From contig PHBP01000002.1 of assembly GCA_002842035.1 (NCBI GenBank), forward strand, positions 62,001 through 126,000: a DNA stretch of 64,000 nucleotides, in the 5' to 3' direction. The notes under the pieces are model-generated. The model did no database searches. It was not told the origin of the DNA and saw only the letters and a program-made list of their open reading frames with translations. The stretch is from Candidatus Cloacimonetes bacterium HGW-Cloacimonetes-2 (lineage in GTDB: Bacteria > Cloacimonadota > Cloacimonadia > Cloacimonadales > Cloacimonadaceae). Made by a program: the position numbers and the translations under genes. The number at the start of each line of letters is the position of its first letter. The first letter of the stretch is position 1. Of this stretch, positions 8,775-17,366 are shown in pieces.

Positions 8775-9919
8775 CAATAGCGGACTGCAAAGCAATCTAT
8801 ATTATGTGATATCAGCAGGTTTCTGGCAGTCTCTGCTTCCGCAGCGCTACTAAAAGGTCCACTCATTACGACCCAGGTATTTCTGCCGCCTTGCTGTTCT
8901 GGAAAGTAAAGTGATTGGAGATTCTTTGTGCAAATCTCATTAGCACGGGACAGCGCGTTAGCTTCGACCGAGAACCTTCCCGCCTGCAGGTAATATCCGC
9001 TATTGGGCCGGACATTTACTCTCCGTGGCTCCAGCGTCGTACCACCGGGAACTACCGGCAAAGACACAGTATTCTGCGGATTCGCTGTACCGATGCTATC
9101 GGAAGGCACAGGGATATTGAGCTCTGTATAAGGGTAAAGGAAGGAAATATCGACCTGACTGCGGTTAGTTGATCTCAGAGCAAACAGCTTGTCTTCTATC
9201 TGATAGGCTACTTGGGTAAATTTATTGGATTCATAAGACCTACGATAGTTTGCCACCGCTTCTGTGATATTCCCTGCTTTTTCATAAGCTGATGCGAGCT
9301 GATAATAGAAATACTGCTCATCACTGGGCAAACCTGGCTTATCTTTTAGTCTGTTCAGTGTTGACACGGCGTTTTGGTATCGCCTCAAGGTCATCTGTGA
9401 ATCTGCCATCAAGTAGAAAGCTTTTTCGATCAGGGCATTAGTGCCAGACAACCTGATGAAGCTGTCTGCAAAACTAATACAATCCTCGTGCTGATCCATC
9501 TGCATAGCGCAAACTGCCTGCCAATAAAGTCTATCCACTATATCTGGATGCGTGATCCTCCTCAGGATACTATGGCATCCTTGAAGGTCGTGCTCCAGGA
9601 GCAGGATCTTCCCCAGCTCCAGCATACTCATTTGCCCGTAATATGTAGAGGGATAGCGCTCAATGTTTTGATTGAAGACTGGCTTGGCATCCGCCAGACC
9701 TGCTTTGAGCAAGGCTGTATAATGCAGTACAAAGGCTCGTTCTTCATCAGTTGACGGCCTCAGTCTAAGCAATTGATCGGCGGCATTATCCAGTTGTCCA
9801 GCCTCAAAGCTGGTTCTAAGCGCTGCAAAATCCCGCCTCAATTCCACAGCAGACAAATTACCCAAGACACATAAGAAAGCCAATAACAGCGTAATGAACA
9901 GATATGGCTTTGTCTTCAA
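8774..9919 (-). CDS. Exported TPR-like protein with C-terminal SPOR domain
   Basis: A 381-residue exported protein. Residues 1-24 form a signal peptide (hydrophobic LFITLLLAFLCVLG then a small-residue cleavage site). Residues about 30-250 are helical repeats of tetratricopeptide style, such as the pairs around YLMADSQMTLRRYQNA and YYQLASAYEKAGN. The last 75 residues are a SPOR domain (YYLQAGRFS..ANA..., ending VVMSGPFSS.AEAE.ARN...), which binds denuded septal peptidoglycan. This suggests a cell-envelope or division role. The start is TTG at 9919, preceded by GGAGA at suitable spacing. The stop overlaps the mutS ATG. Confidence 0.8.
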   Translation of the reverse strand: MKTKPYLFITLLLAFLCVLGNLSAVELRRDFAALRTSFEAGQLDNAADQLLRLRPSTDEERAFVLHYTALLKAGLADAKPVFNQNIERYPSTYYGQMSMLELGKILLLEHDLQGCHSILRRITHPDIVDRLYWQAVCAMQMDQHEDCISFADSFIRLSGTNALIEKAFYLMADSQMTLRRYQNAVSTLNRLKDKPGLPSDEQYFYYQLASAYEKAGNITEAVANYRRSYESNKFTQVAYQIEDKLFALRSTNRSQVDISFLYPYTELNIPVPSDSIGTANPQNTVSLPVVPGGTTLEPRRVNVRPNSGYYLQAGRFSVEANALSRANEICTKNLQSLYFPEQQGGRNTWVVMSGPFSSAAEAETARNLLISHNIDCFAVRY

Positions 9920-9934
9920 GAGCTATCTCCGGAT

Positions 9935-11197
9935 CTAATTACTCATCGAATTCAGCAGATCGGCATTGGTCTCCGTTGCCTGCATTTTCTTGCGCAGTGT
10001 CTCAATACCCTGGATCGGACTGACAGTCTTGAGGAATTTCCTCAGGACGTACATACGATTGAGCTCATTCTTGGTGAGCAGCAGTTCTTCTCTGCGTGTA
10101 CCTGATTTGATCAGATCTATTGCAGGATACAAGCGCATATCGGAAATCTGGCGATCAAGCACCAACTCCATATTACCGGTTCCCTTGAATTCTTCAAAGA
10201 TCACCTGGTCCATCTTGCTACCTGTTTCGATCAAAGCGGTAGCAATAATCGTAAGGCTGCCGGCTTCTTCTGTATTTCTGGCTGCACCAAAGAACTTCTT
10301 GGGCTTGATCAATCCATTGGCATCAACACCACCGGAAAGCACCTTGCCGCTGGATGGAGTATTGTTGTTATAAGCTCTGGCAAGCCTTGTAATACTATCC
10401 AATACTATCACTACATCCTGATTGAGCTCGATCATTCGCTTGGCTTTTTCAAGCACCATCTCGCTGACTGCAGTGTGATTCTTGGGAGATTCATCAAAGG
10501 TAGAGCTGATTACTTCGCGGTTACCGGGCTTTAGTATCTTCTTCATTTCAGTAACTTCTTCCGGTCTTTCATCGACCAAAAGAACTATCAGATACACCTC
10601 GGGATGATTGGTGAGGATTGCATTGGCAGTATCCTGGAGGAGTATGGTCTTACCGGTTCTGGGAGCTGCCACAATCAGCCCGCGCTGTCCCTTGCCGATG
10701 GGGGTGAAGAGGTTGACTATTCTGGTGGAGTAATTCTTGGTGTCAAATTCCAGATTGAGCCGTTCGGTAGGATAGTAAGGGGTCAGCTCGTCAAAAGTCC
10801 TGAGATCCTGCATACAATTAGGCGGCAAGCCATTGATGGATTCCACTCTGAGCAGAGCGTAATACTTTTCACCTTCTTTGGGTGAACGGACAGGGCCGGA
10901 TACCATATGCCCGGTTTTAAGACCAAATCTGCGGATTTGAGTCAATGAGACATAGACGTCATCGCGCCCCGGATTGTAGTTATTGGCTGCAAATCTCAAG
11001 AATCCGAATCCATCATCCATTATTTCCAGGCAACCGGTGACGAAGGTAAGGCCTTCTTGTCCTGCTTGATACTCAAGCATCGCAAAGATCAGCTCCTTCT
11101 TTTGCATTTGTGTATAGCCGGGTATTCCCAGCTTCTTTGCCAATTTTGTTAATTGAGCAGGGCTTAGTGTAAACAGATCGTCTTCTATAAGCATCAT
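9935..11197 (-). CDS. rho: Transcription termination factor Rho
   Basis: Rho (420 aa), the hexameric RNA-dependent ATPase/helicase that terminates transcripts. The N-terminal helical domain (TLSPAQLTKLAKKLGI) is followed by the RNA-binding cold-shock fold with RNP1-like DGFGFLR (62-68). The P-loop is AAPRTGKT (177-184), and the Q/R-loop region contains GGVDANGLIKPKKF. The length matches the family and there is no large insertion. AAAGGAG precedes two adjacent ATGs at 11197 and 11194. It is followed in the same direction by the SPOR gene after 15 bp. Confidence 0.98.
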   Translation of the reverse strand: MMLIEDDLFTLSPAQLTKLAKKLGIPGYTQMQKKELIFAMLEYQAGQEGLTFVTGCLEIMDDGFGFLRFAANNYNPGRDDVYVSLTQIRRFGLKTGHMVSGPVRSPKEGEKYYALLRVESINGLPPNCMQDLRTFDELTPYYPTERLNLEFDTKNYSTRIVNLFTPIGKGQRGLIVAAPRTGKTILLQDTANAILTNHPEVYLIVLLVDERPEEVTEMKKILKPGNREVISSTFDESPKNHTAVSEMVLEKAKRMIELNQDVVIVLDSITRLARAYNNNTPSSGKVLSGGVDANGLIKPKKFFGAARNTEEAGSLTIIATALIETGSKMDQVIFEEFKGTGNMELVLDRQISDMRLYPAIDLIKSGTRREELLLTKNELNRMYVLRKFLKTVSPIQGIETLRKKMQATETNADLLNSMSN

Positions 11198-11207
11198 TTA
11201 TCTCCTT

Positions 11208-11921
11208 TTACTTGTGTCCTATTATCATTAGCCGGTTTGCACTTGCGCAACCGACATCGCCTAATCTCTTTATCAGTTCTTTACCTTCCCGGATCAAATC
11301 CTCTGCATCTCCGGCTAATTCCAGGCGCTTTAAGGCATCCTGGCAATTGCGGATCAGATTGTCGCAGTTCTGAGCGTTTTTGGGATTATCAACCGGGAGA
11401 AAGTAATCATATATCTCTGTCTTTTTGAGTTTTAGCTTTTCTACCAATGCAATGAGCTCATCTTTAGTAAAGGTCTCATTGTGCGAAATGCCAAATTTTC
11501 TGTCTATAGATGCCAACCAGTGATGCATTATAATATGGCTCTTCTGGGCATCACTCTGTACTCCGTCCCGATACATCTCGCTGATCACAAATAGCCCCTT
11601 TTTCTTTAAGACTCTTTTCAGCTCGCCAAAGATAGCGATCGGATCGGCAAGATGATGGATGGAATTGGCTATGGTGATCGTATCGAAATGCTCATCATCA
11701 AAGGCTAATGAGCTAAGATCCATTCTATAGATTTCAATGTTGTTTTCGGGGAATAGCTTCTCAGCATAACTTACACACTTCTCCGAGCTATCCACTCCGA
11801 TAACTTGCTCGTAAGTACGGAAACTGCTTTTGATGGTATTAATGAATTCGCCTCTGCCGGTGGCTGCATCAAGCACGATTCCACCATCGATCATAGCTAA
11901 TCTTAGAAGTACATCTTTCAT
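11208..11921 (-). CDS. Class I SAM-dependent methyltransferase
   Basis: A 237-residue methyltransferase with a Rossmann fold. Motif I is VLDAATGRGE (16-25), motif II VIGVDSS, and the post-motif segment is FDTITIANSIHHLADP, followed by LKRVLKKKGLFVISE. This pattern is typical of UbiE/Methyltransf_11 proteins; the substrate is unknown. A longer TTG-initiated reading frame begins at 11963, but the ATG at 11921, with an AGGATT element upstream, is a more ordinary start. It precedes rho by 10 bp and is probably the first gene of the rho transcript. Confidence 0.82.
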   Translation of the reverse strand: MKDVLLRLAMIDGGIVLDAATGRGEFINTIKSSFRTYEQVIGVDSSEKCVSYAEKLFPENNIEIYRMDLSSLAFDDEHFDTITIANSIHHLADPIAIFGELKRVLKKKGLFVISEMYRDGVQSDAQKSHIIMHHWLASIDRKFGISHNETFTKDELIALVEKLKLKKTEIYDYFLPVDNPKNAQNCDNLIRNCQDALKRLELAGDAEDLIREGKELIKRLGDVGCASANRLMIIGHK

Positions 11922-12156
11922 TGTGATTGCAATCCTCGCTTGTGATTTTGATTGAAGCAGCAATACCCGTGCTTTCTCTCAATTATTATTTGGATTTTGT
12001 GTATCAATACGCTCAGTTCTTACTCTGAAAGCCATACTGATTCCGTCAAGCTTTTTTTTGCTTGTGAACAAGCTTTCAAATCATTATCGGAACACCATTT
12101 TTATCGCTCCCATCATCCAGACTAAAAGCCCTCGGACTCTCCGCTTGCATGACACA
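11922..12156. other. Gene-free upstream region of the methyltransferase-rho transcript
   Basis: I see no coding frame here. On the minus strand there is a TTGACG element near 12045, in a stretch rich in A/T runs, that could be a -35 box, but no convincing -10 partner at 16-18 bp. Promoter activity for the methyltransferase-rho transcript is likely somewhere in this interval but cannot be fixed by reading. Confidence 0.35.
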
Positions 12157-12240
12157 ATGCTAAAGCATTGCCGGATAGACAGATGATACTTCTTCAAGCA
12201 GGATTCAAGCAGGCTACAAGCAGGGTAGAAGCATCCTATC
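12157..12240 (-). repeat. 11-bp-periodic intergenic repeat module, copy B
   Basis: On the minus strand this reads GATAGGATGCT, TCTACCCTGCT, TGTAGCCTGCT, TGAATCCTGCT, TGAAGAAG: five units in strict 11-bp register, as at 2.3, 42.7 and 53.8 kb. The ATGCTAAA box at 12157 matches a position in the longer 42.7/53.7 kb copies, so this looks like a partial copy of the long element. The remaining DNA to 12406 holds a small hairpin (TCTCCC with GGGAGA near 12310) and no gene. Confidence 0.75.
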
Positions 12241-12406
12241 AATAGGAGCGCACTTTGCAAAGCCTCTGCTTAAGCTCGCTCATATATATCTGCCAGCTCT
12301 CTCCCTCATATCTCCCTCTTTGTGGGAGAATCGTGGGAGATACCTGGGTGTGGCGTACGATTAAGCTTAAGAGGAGGCTCAATAAAAGCTAAAAAAGGTT
12401 GGATGC

Positions 12407-13180
12407 TTAGATATATTCCAGGACTCTGGACTTGCGGTCTGATATCTTCAGGCGTTTGAGCAAATCAACCGGTAGATCGTCGTAATGATCGTGCAGATGG
12501 TCTTCCTGGTGGGCATCAGAGGCAAGGGTAAACAATCTGCCGCCCATTTGGAGATAGAGATCTATATAAAAAGGTTCCGGAATCACAGATTGATAGACCT
12601 TGCGAAAGCAGGCATAGTTCAGTTCGAGGGCAATCTCACGGTCGATAATGGTTCTAAAGATATCCCGGATGATCGGTACGCAGTGCTTTTCATCGGGAAA
12701 GGCAGAGTAAAAACGCTTGTAAACGCCCAAGTGGGCAAGCACATCTATCTTGCAATTCTCTACCAGCTCCAGATTTGACAGGTAGTACTCGGTAAGGGCA
12801 GCCTTGTCCATCTTGCGCTTGATCGGGATAGCGAGATTGGTGTGGTCCTTCAGGAAATGCACCGATCCCAGGATGATATCAAAGTCAAATTGCTCTACCA
12901 GTCGATACGCAAAGTCACTGTGGCATTGGTAATCACCTATCTCGATGCCTTTGAGGATCAATAGATCGGGATTTGCGGCAATCAGATTATCCAGTCTTTT
13001 CAGGTATCTAAAGAGCGAGGGAGCACCAAAGTAACCCAGTTCCTGGGGTAGTAGATCAAGGTGCTCAGTAATAGCAATGATATCGTAAGATAGTTTCTTG
13101 GCTATAGTTACCAGATCAACAGCTTTAAGTCTGCTATCGTAACTATCTTCTGTATGAATATGATAATCTGCTCTGATCAT
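12407..13180 (-). CDS. PHP-domain phosphoesterase (histidinol-phosphatase HisK-like)
   Basis: A 257-residue PHP-superfamily metal-dependent phosphoesterase. Metal-binding motifs are DYHIHTE (H7, H9), ITEH (H40), ILGSVHF, DVLAHLG and LASDAHQ. The size and motif order fit the HisK/YtvP-type histidinol-phosphatase group, but there are no other histidine genes here, so another phosphate ester is equally possible. The ATG overlaps the stop of the activase gene by 4 bp (ATGA), marking one operon with the activase and M16 peptidase upstream. Confidence 0.8.
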   Translation of the reverse strand: MIRADYHIHTEDSYDSRLKAVDLVTIAKKLSYDIIAITEHLDLLPQELGYFGAPSLFRYLKRLDNLIAANPDLLILKGIEIGDYQCHSDFAYRLVEQFDFDIILGSVHFLKDHTNLAIPIKRKMDKAALTEYYLSNLELVENCKIDVLAHLGVYKRFYSAFPDEKHCVPIIRDIFRTIIDREIALELNYACFRKVYQSVIPEPFYIDLYLQMGGRLFTLASDAHQEDHLHDHYDDLPVDLLKRLKISDRKSRVLEYI

Positions 13181-13950
13181 TTCTTTCCTGCCAGTATTGC
13201 AGCGCCTAAAGCGCCGGTGATTTCGGGATCAGGTGGAAGCATTAGGGAGAGCTTTAGCTCTTGTTCCAGGCAATATCTGATATCATCTGATTGGGCTACT
13301 CCACCAGTAAAGACAATGGGTTCTTGATTTGCCAGACCTGCCATCTGGGAATGTATCCGCTTGGCAATGGAGCGATTAACTGAGCGGGCTATATTGGCTG
13401 AACTTACAGCTTGGGACATCAAGCCGATGATCTCGGATTCCGCAAAGACAACACAGGTACTGCTAAGGGCATAATCTTGATCTGATCGGGCTGCGACCGA
13501 TGATAAGTGCCCGATCTCCAAGCCGAGGCGCATAGCCGTCATCTCGAGGAATCTGCCTGTGCCTGCCGCACACTTGTCATTCATTACAAAGTCCACAACT
13601 CGGGAATTATCGTCCAATGCAATAATCTTTGAATCCTGACCACCGATATCGATTATGGTGCGTGTTCCGGGGATCAAATAGCAGATACCTGCGGCATGAC
13701 AACTGATCTCGGATAGGGTGTTGGCAGCATCTTTCCAGAGATGGCGGCCGTAACCTGTAACAGCGCTGTGGGTTATCGCGGAGATATCGAGATCACTCGG
13801 GACTTGGGACAAGAGGTATTTTACGCTGTCAACGGGATTGACCTCTGTGCCGCAGTAGTCTGTGTGGATAATGGTCTGGGACACTGTGTCAAAGAGGCAT
13901 ATCTTGGTATTGCGAGAGCCGATGTCTATTCCTAAACTGATCATAATCAC
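13177..13950 (-). CDS. 2-hydroxyacyl-CoA dehydratase activase (HgdC/BcrAD-type ATPase)
   Basis: An ASKHA-fold ATPase that uses a 4Fe-4S cluster to send a low-potential electron to a 2-hydroxyacyl-CoA dehydratase. Marks are GIDIGSRNTK at the N-terminus, TIIDIGGQDSK, the cluster-ligating segment NDKCAAGTGRFLE and a second cysteine in STCVVFAESE, plus VFTGGVA near the C-terminus. The start may be GTG at 13950 (GTGA overlap with the M16 stop) or ATG at 13944. No HgdAB-type dehydratase subunits lie beside it, so its partner must be elsewhere or it serves another reductive enzyme. It fits an amino-acid-fermenting anaerobe. Confidence 0.9.
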   Translation of the reverse strand: MIMISLGIDIGSRNTKICLFDTVSQTIIHTDYCGTEVNPVDSVKYLLSQVPSDLDISAITHSAVTGYGRHLWKDAANTLSEISCHAAGICYLIPGTRTIIDIGGQDSKIIALDDNSRVVDFVMNDKCAAGTGRFLEMTAMRLGLEIGHLSSVAARSDQDYALSSTCVVFAESEIIGLMSQAVSSANIARSVNRSIAKRIHSQMAGLANQEPIVFTGGVAQSDDIRYCLEQELKLSLMLPPDPEITGALGAAILAGKK

Positions 13951-16577
13951 ACCATACTGAAAATAAAGTAGTCTTCCTTGTTCAAGTAGATTCGTGAAGC
14001 CTGGTAGATGGATTCAGGGCTTACTTGTCTGATTCTCTCTTCCCTGTGGAAATAGTAATCCGGTGGATAGCCCAAAGCCAGCAGGTTTGCCATAGATGAG
14101 GCTAACCAGGAGGCACTTTCGCAATCAAAACGCTGCATTCCCAGGATATAGCTTTTGCTCATACTAATCTCATCCTTGGAGAGTCCTCTCCTTTGAACAT
14201 CCATCAGGATCTCTTTCATCAAAGTGCGTACCTGTTTTACATCCTCAGGCGAACAAAGAGCGAAAGCATACCAAAAGCCAAAAAAAGATATGGCATTGTA
14301 TTCGAATCCGGCTTGGTAGGCAAGACCGTATTTCTCCCTGAGGATATTGAAAAACCTTGAGCCAATCTCACCGCCAATGGCTTGGCTGATAATATTGAAA
14401 GCGGCATTGAGCTCTTCGTCATTGGCTCGGGGAGCGAATGAACCAATCTGGACTACCGCCTGATCGCTGTGATGCTTGTGAGTAATCTGGTGAGATCTGC
14501 TTGTCTGGTAGTAGGGGAGAGCTTCCAAAGAGTCTGCAGGAACAGCACGGGAAGCAAAGAGATTCTCTGTAAGACTATAGATTTCATCCGGACTATGATT
14601 GCCTACGATACTGAGAGATAGTTTTGCGGGGTTGCGCAGGTATTTGTGCCAATTGGGAAGACCATCGAGGCTTATACGTTCCATATCCGATAAACGTCCT
14701 GAAGTGCTTGAGACGTTGTTCGCCTTGCCAAAAAGCATTGAAAGCCAGCGATTGAAGGCATAGGTGACCGGGAAGTCTTTATCACGGCGTAGATTGTCCA
14801 AGGAAGTATGTTTGAGAGTAAGGAAATGCTTGCGGTCGTAGCTGGGCTGAAAAAGGAGCTCTGCCATCAATGCCAAAGCTCTGGGAAGATCAGCCCGAAA
14901 ACACTTCCCGCGCCAGCCAGTGCAATCCATCTGATGCGAAACGCGGATATTCAGCCCCCATTGCCTGGAGTAATCCTGGATTTGTTCAAAGCTATGCTCT
15001 TCTGATCCATAGAGCAGGCAGGTGCTGGCGAAGTAGTTATACCCGCGAGTAGCAGGTGTCTCCATCAATTGTGACATATCAGTGGAAAGAGCAAAGCCGC
15101 TGACGGGTTTGGATGGGCTTTGTTTATGAAGTACCTTGAAGCCATTCTCAAAAACCCAATAATAGGCATTGGGAGCGAGCTCAGCAATATCCATAGAAAG
15201 GTTTTTGCTGCTGGCGGATGCAGTCAACCAGGAAGTGGTGCTTGTATCTGATACTGGCTTGTGCTTACTCTGGGCTTTGGTTTCAGCTTGGTAGAGCTTG
15301 TTATCAAGTCCTGCAAAGGATAGGCCGGCTGAGTAGAAACCAGGACTGGAGCTATTCCAGTAGCGCTGAACAACCGATCTTACTGCAGCTTGATCAATGC
15401 CCTCAATTTCTTCAGGATAACTGAGCAACCTGCGATAATCGCCCAATAGCTCATCCGCAGCGATGGCAGAGGCAAGCGATTCCATCGAATCAAAATCATA
15501 CAGCCAACCGTGGATGAGATCCTTATGGATCAGAGCAAAACTATCCCCGGGTGGATCAAAGTCCATTGCTTTTTGGTATTCTTCTTTGAAGGCAGCGATG
15601 ATAGGAGCTACGTTGCGAGCGTCCAAAGGGCTAAGCAGGATGATCGAGATACCGGAAAGTAAACCACTTACGGATAGGACTCTTACTCCAGAGCAAAGCC
15701 TTTCCTTTTCTACCAATCGTTTGTGCAGTAGAGATGGCTTGCCAATCGCCAGATAACGCATCGCAATAAGGGTATGCTGTCCATCAGGGTGCCGATCGCT
15801 GAGTTCCGGCACTACGATCGCGAGGTAGGGATTATCCGTCTTGATGGGAGTCTCGACAATGCGAGAGGGATTAAGCTCCGGATTAAGCCACTTATCCTTG
15901 AGACTGCTATCCAATGTGTTTTTGGGGTTTTGCCAATCTCCAAAATAAGTATCTATGCTATCTCTTAGAGATTCAGGATCAAACTGACCGCAAGCTACCA
16001 GAAAGCAATTATCAGGCCGATAATAGCGGGAGTAAAATTCTCTTAGTGCTGCTGGTTTTGAATTCTTGATTTGTTTGGTCGTACCTATGATCGGAAAGCG
16101 CAGTGGATTGTGCTGGAAGTAATCGGCTTGGATAAACTCCGTAAATGCCATCTCGGGATCATTGTCATATTGTCTGATCTCTTCGCAGATAATCTCTTTC
16201 TCCATCTTTACATCCATATCTGTGAAGCTCGTGTGACGGAGCAGTTCACTTAGCAGCATAATGCCGATGGTAAGATGTTCTGATGGCAAGAGCAGATAGT
16301 AGCAAGTGGAATCAAAATCCGTATAAGCGTTAAAAGAACCACCCAAAAGGGAGACATAGTCCGAAATATTGTTGTGTGGAAAGCTCTTGGTAGCCTTGAA
16401 GACAAGATGCTCCAGGAAGTGGGAAAAACCACGGGTATTGTCATCTTCAAAAGCAGAGCCGATCCTTACAATTGCCTGCAAACAGACGATGGCATTGTCG
16501 TGATCGTTGTAATAGATATACTTGAATCCGTTGTCGAGGCTACGATCCCCGATCTTAAGAGCTATTGTGTAATTCAT
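13947..16577 (-). CDS. M16 family zinc metallopeptidase
   Basis: An 876-residue pitrilysin/insulinase-type protease carrying both halves of the usual clamshell. The inverted zinc motif is H53-F-L-E56-H57, with the downstream glutamate in EKEIICEEIRQ. The N-terminal half (about 1-420) is followed by a second M16-like half (about 460-876) lacking the HxxEH motif, with the R/Y-type segment around EKYGLAYQAGFEYN. No signal peptide is visible, so it may be cytoplasmic or exported without a classical leader. The stop overlaps the activase start. The substrate is unknown. Confidence 0.9.
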   Translation of the reverse strand: MNYTIALKIGDRSLDNGFKYIYYNDHDNAIVCLQAIVRIGSAFEDDNTRGFSHFLEHLVFKATKSFPHNNISDYVSLLGGSFNAYTDFDSTCYYLLLPSEHLTIGIMLLSELLRHTSFTDMDVKMEKEIICEEIRQYDNDPEMAFTEFIQADYFQHNPLRFPIIGTTKQIKNSKPAALREFYSRYYRPDNCFLVACGQFDPESLRDSIDTYFGDWQNPKNTLDSSLKDKWLNPELNPSRIVETPIKTDNPYLAIVVPELSDRHPDGQHTLIAMRYLAIGKPSLLHKRLVEKERLCSGVRVLSVSGLLSGISIILLSPLDARNVAPIIAAFKEEYQKAMDFDPPGDSFALIHKDLIHGWLYDFDSMESLASAIAADELLGDYRRLLSYPEEIEGIDQAAVRSVVQRYWNSSSPGFYSAGLSFAGLDNKLYQAETKAQSKHKPVSDTSTTSWLTASASSKNLSMDIAELAPNAYYWVFENGFKVLHKQSPSKPVSGFALSTDMSQLMETPATRGYNYFASTCLLYGSEEHSFEQIQDYSRQWGLNIRVSHQMDCTGWRGKCFRADLPRALALMAELLFQPSYDRKHFLTLKHTSLDNLRRDKDFPVTYAFNRWLSMLFGKANNVSSTSGRLSDMERISLDGLPNWHKYLRNPAKLSLSIVGNHSPDEIYSLTENLFASRAVPADSLEALPYYQTSRSHQITHKHHSDQAVVQIGSFAPRANDEELNAAFNIISQAIGGEIGSRFFNILREKYGLAYQAGFEYNAISFFGFWYAFALCSPEDVKQVRTLMKEILMDVQRRGLSKDEISMSKSYILGMQRFDCESASWLASSMANLLALGYPPDYYFHREERIRQVSPESIYQASRIYLNKEDYFIFSMV

Positions 16578-16580
16578 CGA

Positions 16581-17366
16581 TTAGTGCGGCTGATCAAGAC
16601 TGCGCGAGATCATAGCATAGGCATTGTGATTGTGTATGGATTCGTAATTGTCGGATTCAACATGAAATTCCAGTATTCTCTCATCTGAGCCTAGCTTTTG
16701 GGTCAGCTCCCTCACTATGTCTTCTACGAACTTGGGATTGTTGTATGCCTTTTCAGTGACATACTTCTCATCCACCCGTTTTAGGAGTGGATAAATTGGG
16801 CAACTGGAAGCCTCTTCTGCCAGGCTGATGAGTTCTTCCAGCCAGACGAATCCAGTATAGCGCACCTTGATTGTGATCTCAGAGCGTTGGTTATGCGCTC
16901 CCCATTCGCTGATCTCTTTGGAGCATGGACAAAGCGTGGTGACAGGCACTTTTACGCCAATCCACAGCTTGAATTCATCACGAAAACTGGCGTTGAATTC
17001 GCAGGGATAGTTCAAGAGAGAGCTTATCTTTGAGACCGGTGCAGATTTCTTTACAAAATAAGGGAAACAGATATCTGCGTAGGCTGCATCAGCTTTGAGT
17101 TTATCCTTTAGCTCTCTGAGGAAAGGCTCCAGGCTCTCTATCAGCTTGTCTTCGTGATAGCGATTGAGAACTTCCAGGAAGCGGGACATATGAGTGCCAC
17201 GCATATTATGGGGAAGCTCTACATAGAGATTGAGATCGGCGACAGTGGGTTGAGAACCATTAGCTCTGTCCTCGACCTTGATAGGGTATTGAATGCCCTT
17301 CACGCCTACCTTGTCGATAGTGATCTTTCTAAGATCGGGTTTTGATTGTATATCAGGGATTGTCAT
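16581..17366 (-). CDS. folE2: GTP cyclohydrolase FolE2 (type IB)
   Basis: A 261-residue GTP cyclohydrolase IB, which makes 7,8-dihydroneopterin triphosphate from GTP for folate or queuosine-type pathways. Family marks are RGTHMSRF (H59), the catalytic/metal cysteine segment LCPCSKEIS (C146, C148), GAHNQRS (H158) and the late ESIHNHNAYA. FolE2 is commonly used when zinc is scarce, because it tolerates other metals. The ATG overlaps the apbE stop by 4 bp. No zinc-responsive operator is visible. The rest of the folate pathway is not in this window. Confidence 0.95.
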   Translation of the reverse strand: MTIPDIQSKPDLRKITIDKVGVKGIQYPIKVEDRANGSQPTVADLNLYVELPHNMRGTHMSRFLEVLNRYHEDKLIESLEPFLRELKDKLKADAAYADICFPYFVKKSAPVSKISSLLNYPCEFNASFRDEFKLWIGVKVPVTTLCPCSKEISEWGAHNQRSEITIKVRYTGFVWLEELISLAEEASSCPIYPLLKRVDEKYVTEKAYNNPKFVEDIVRELTQKLGSDERILEFHVESDNYESIHNHNAYAMISRSLDQPH

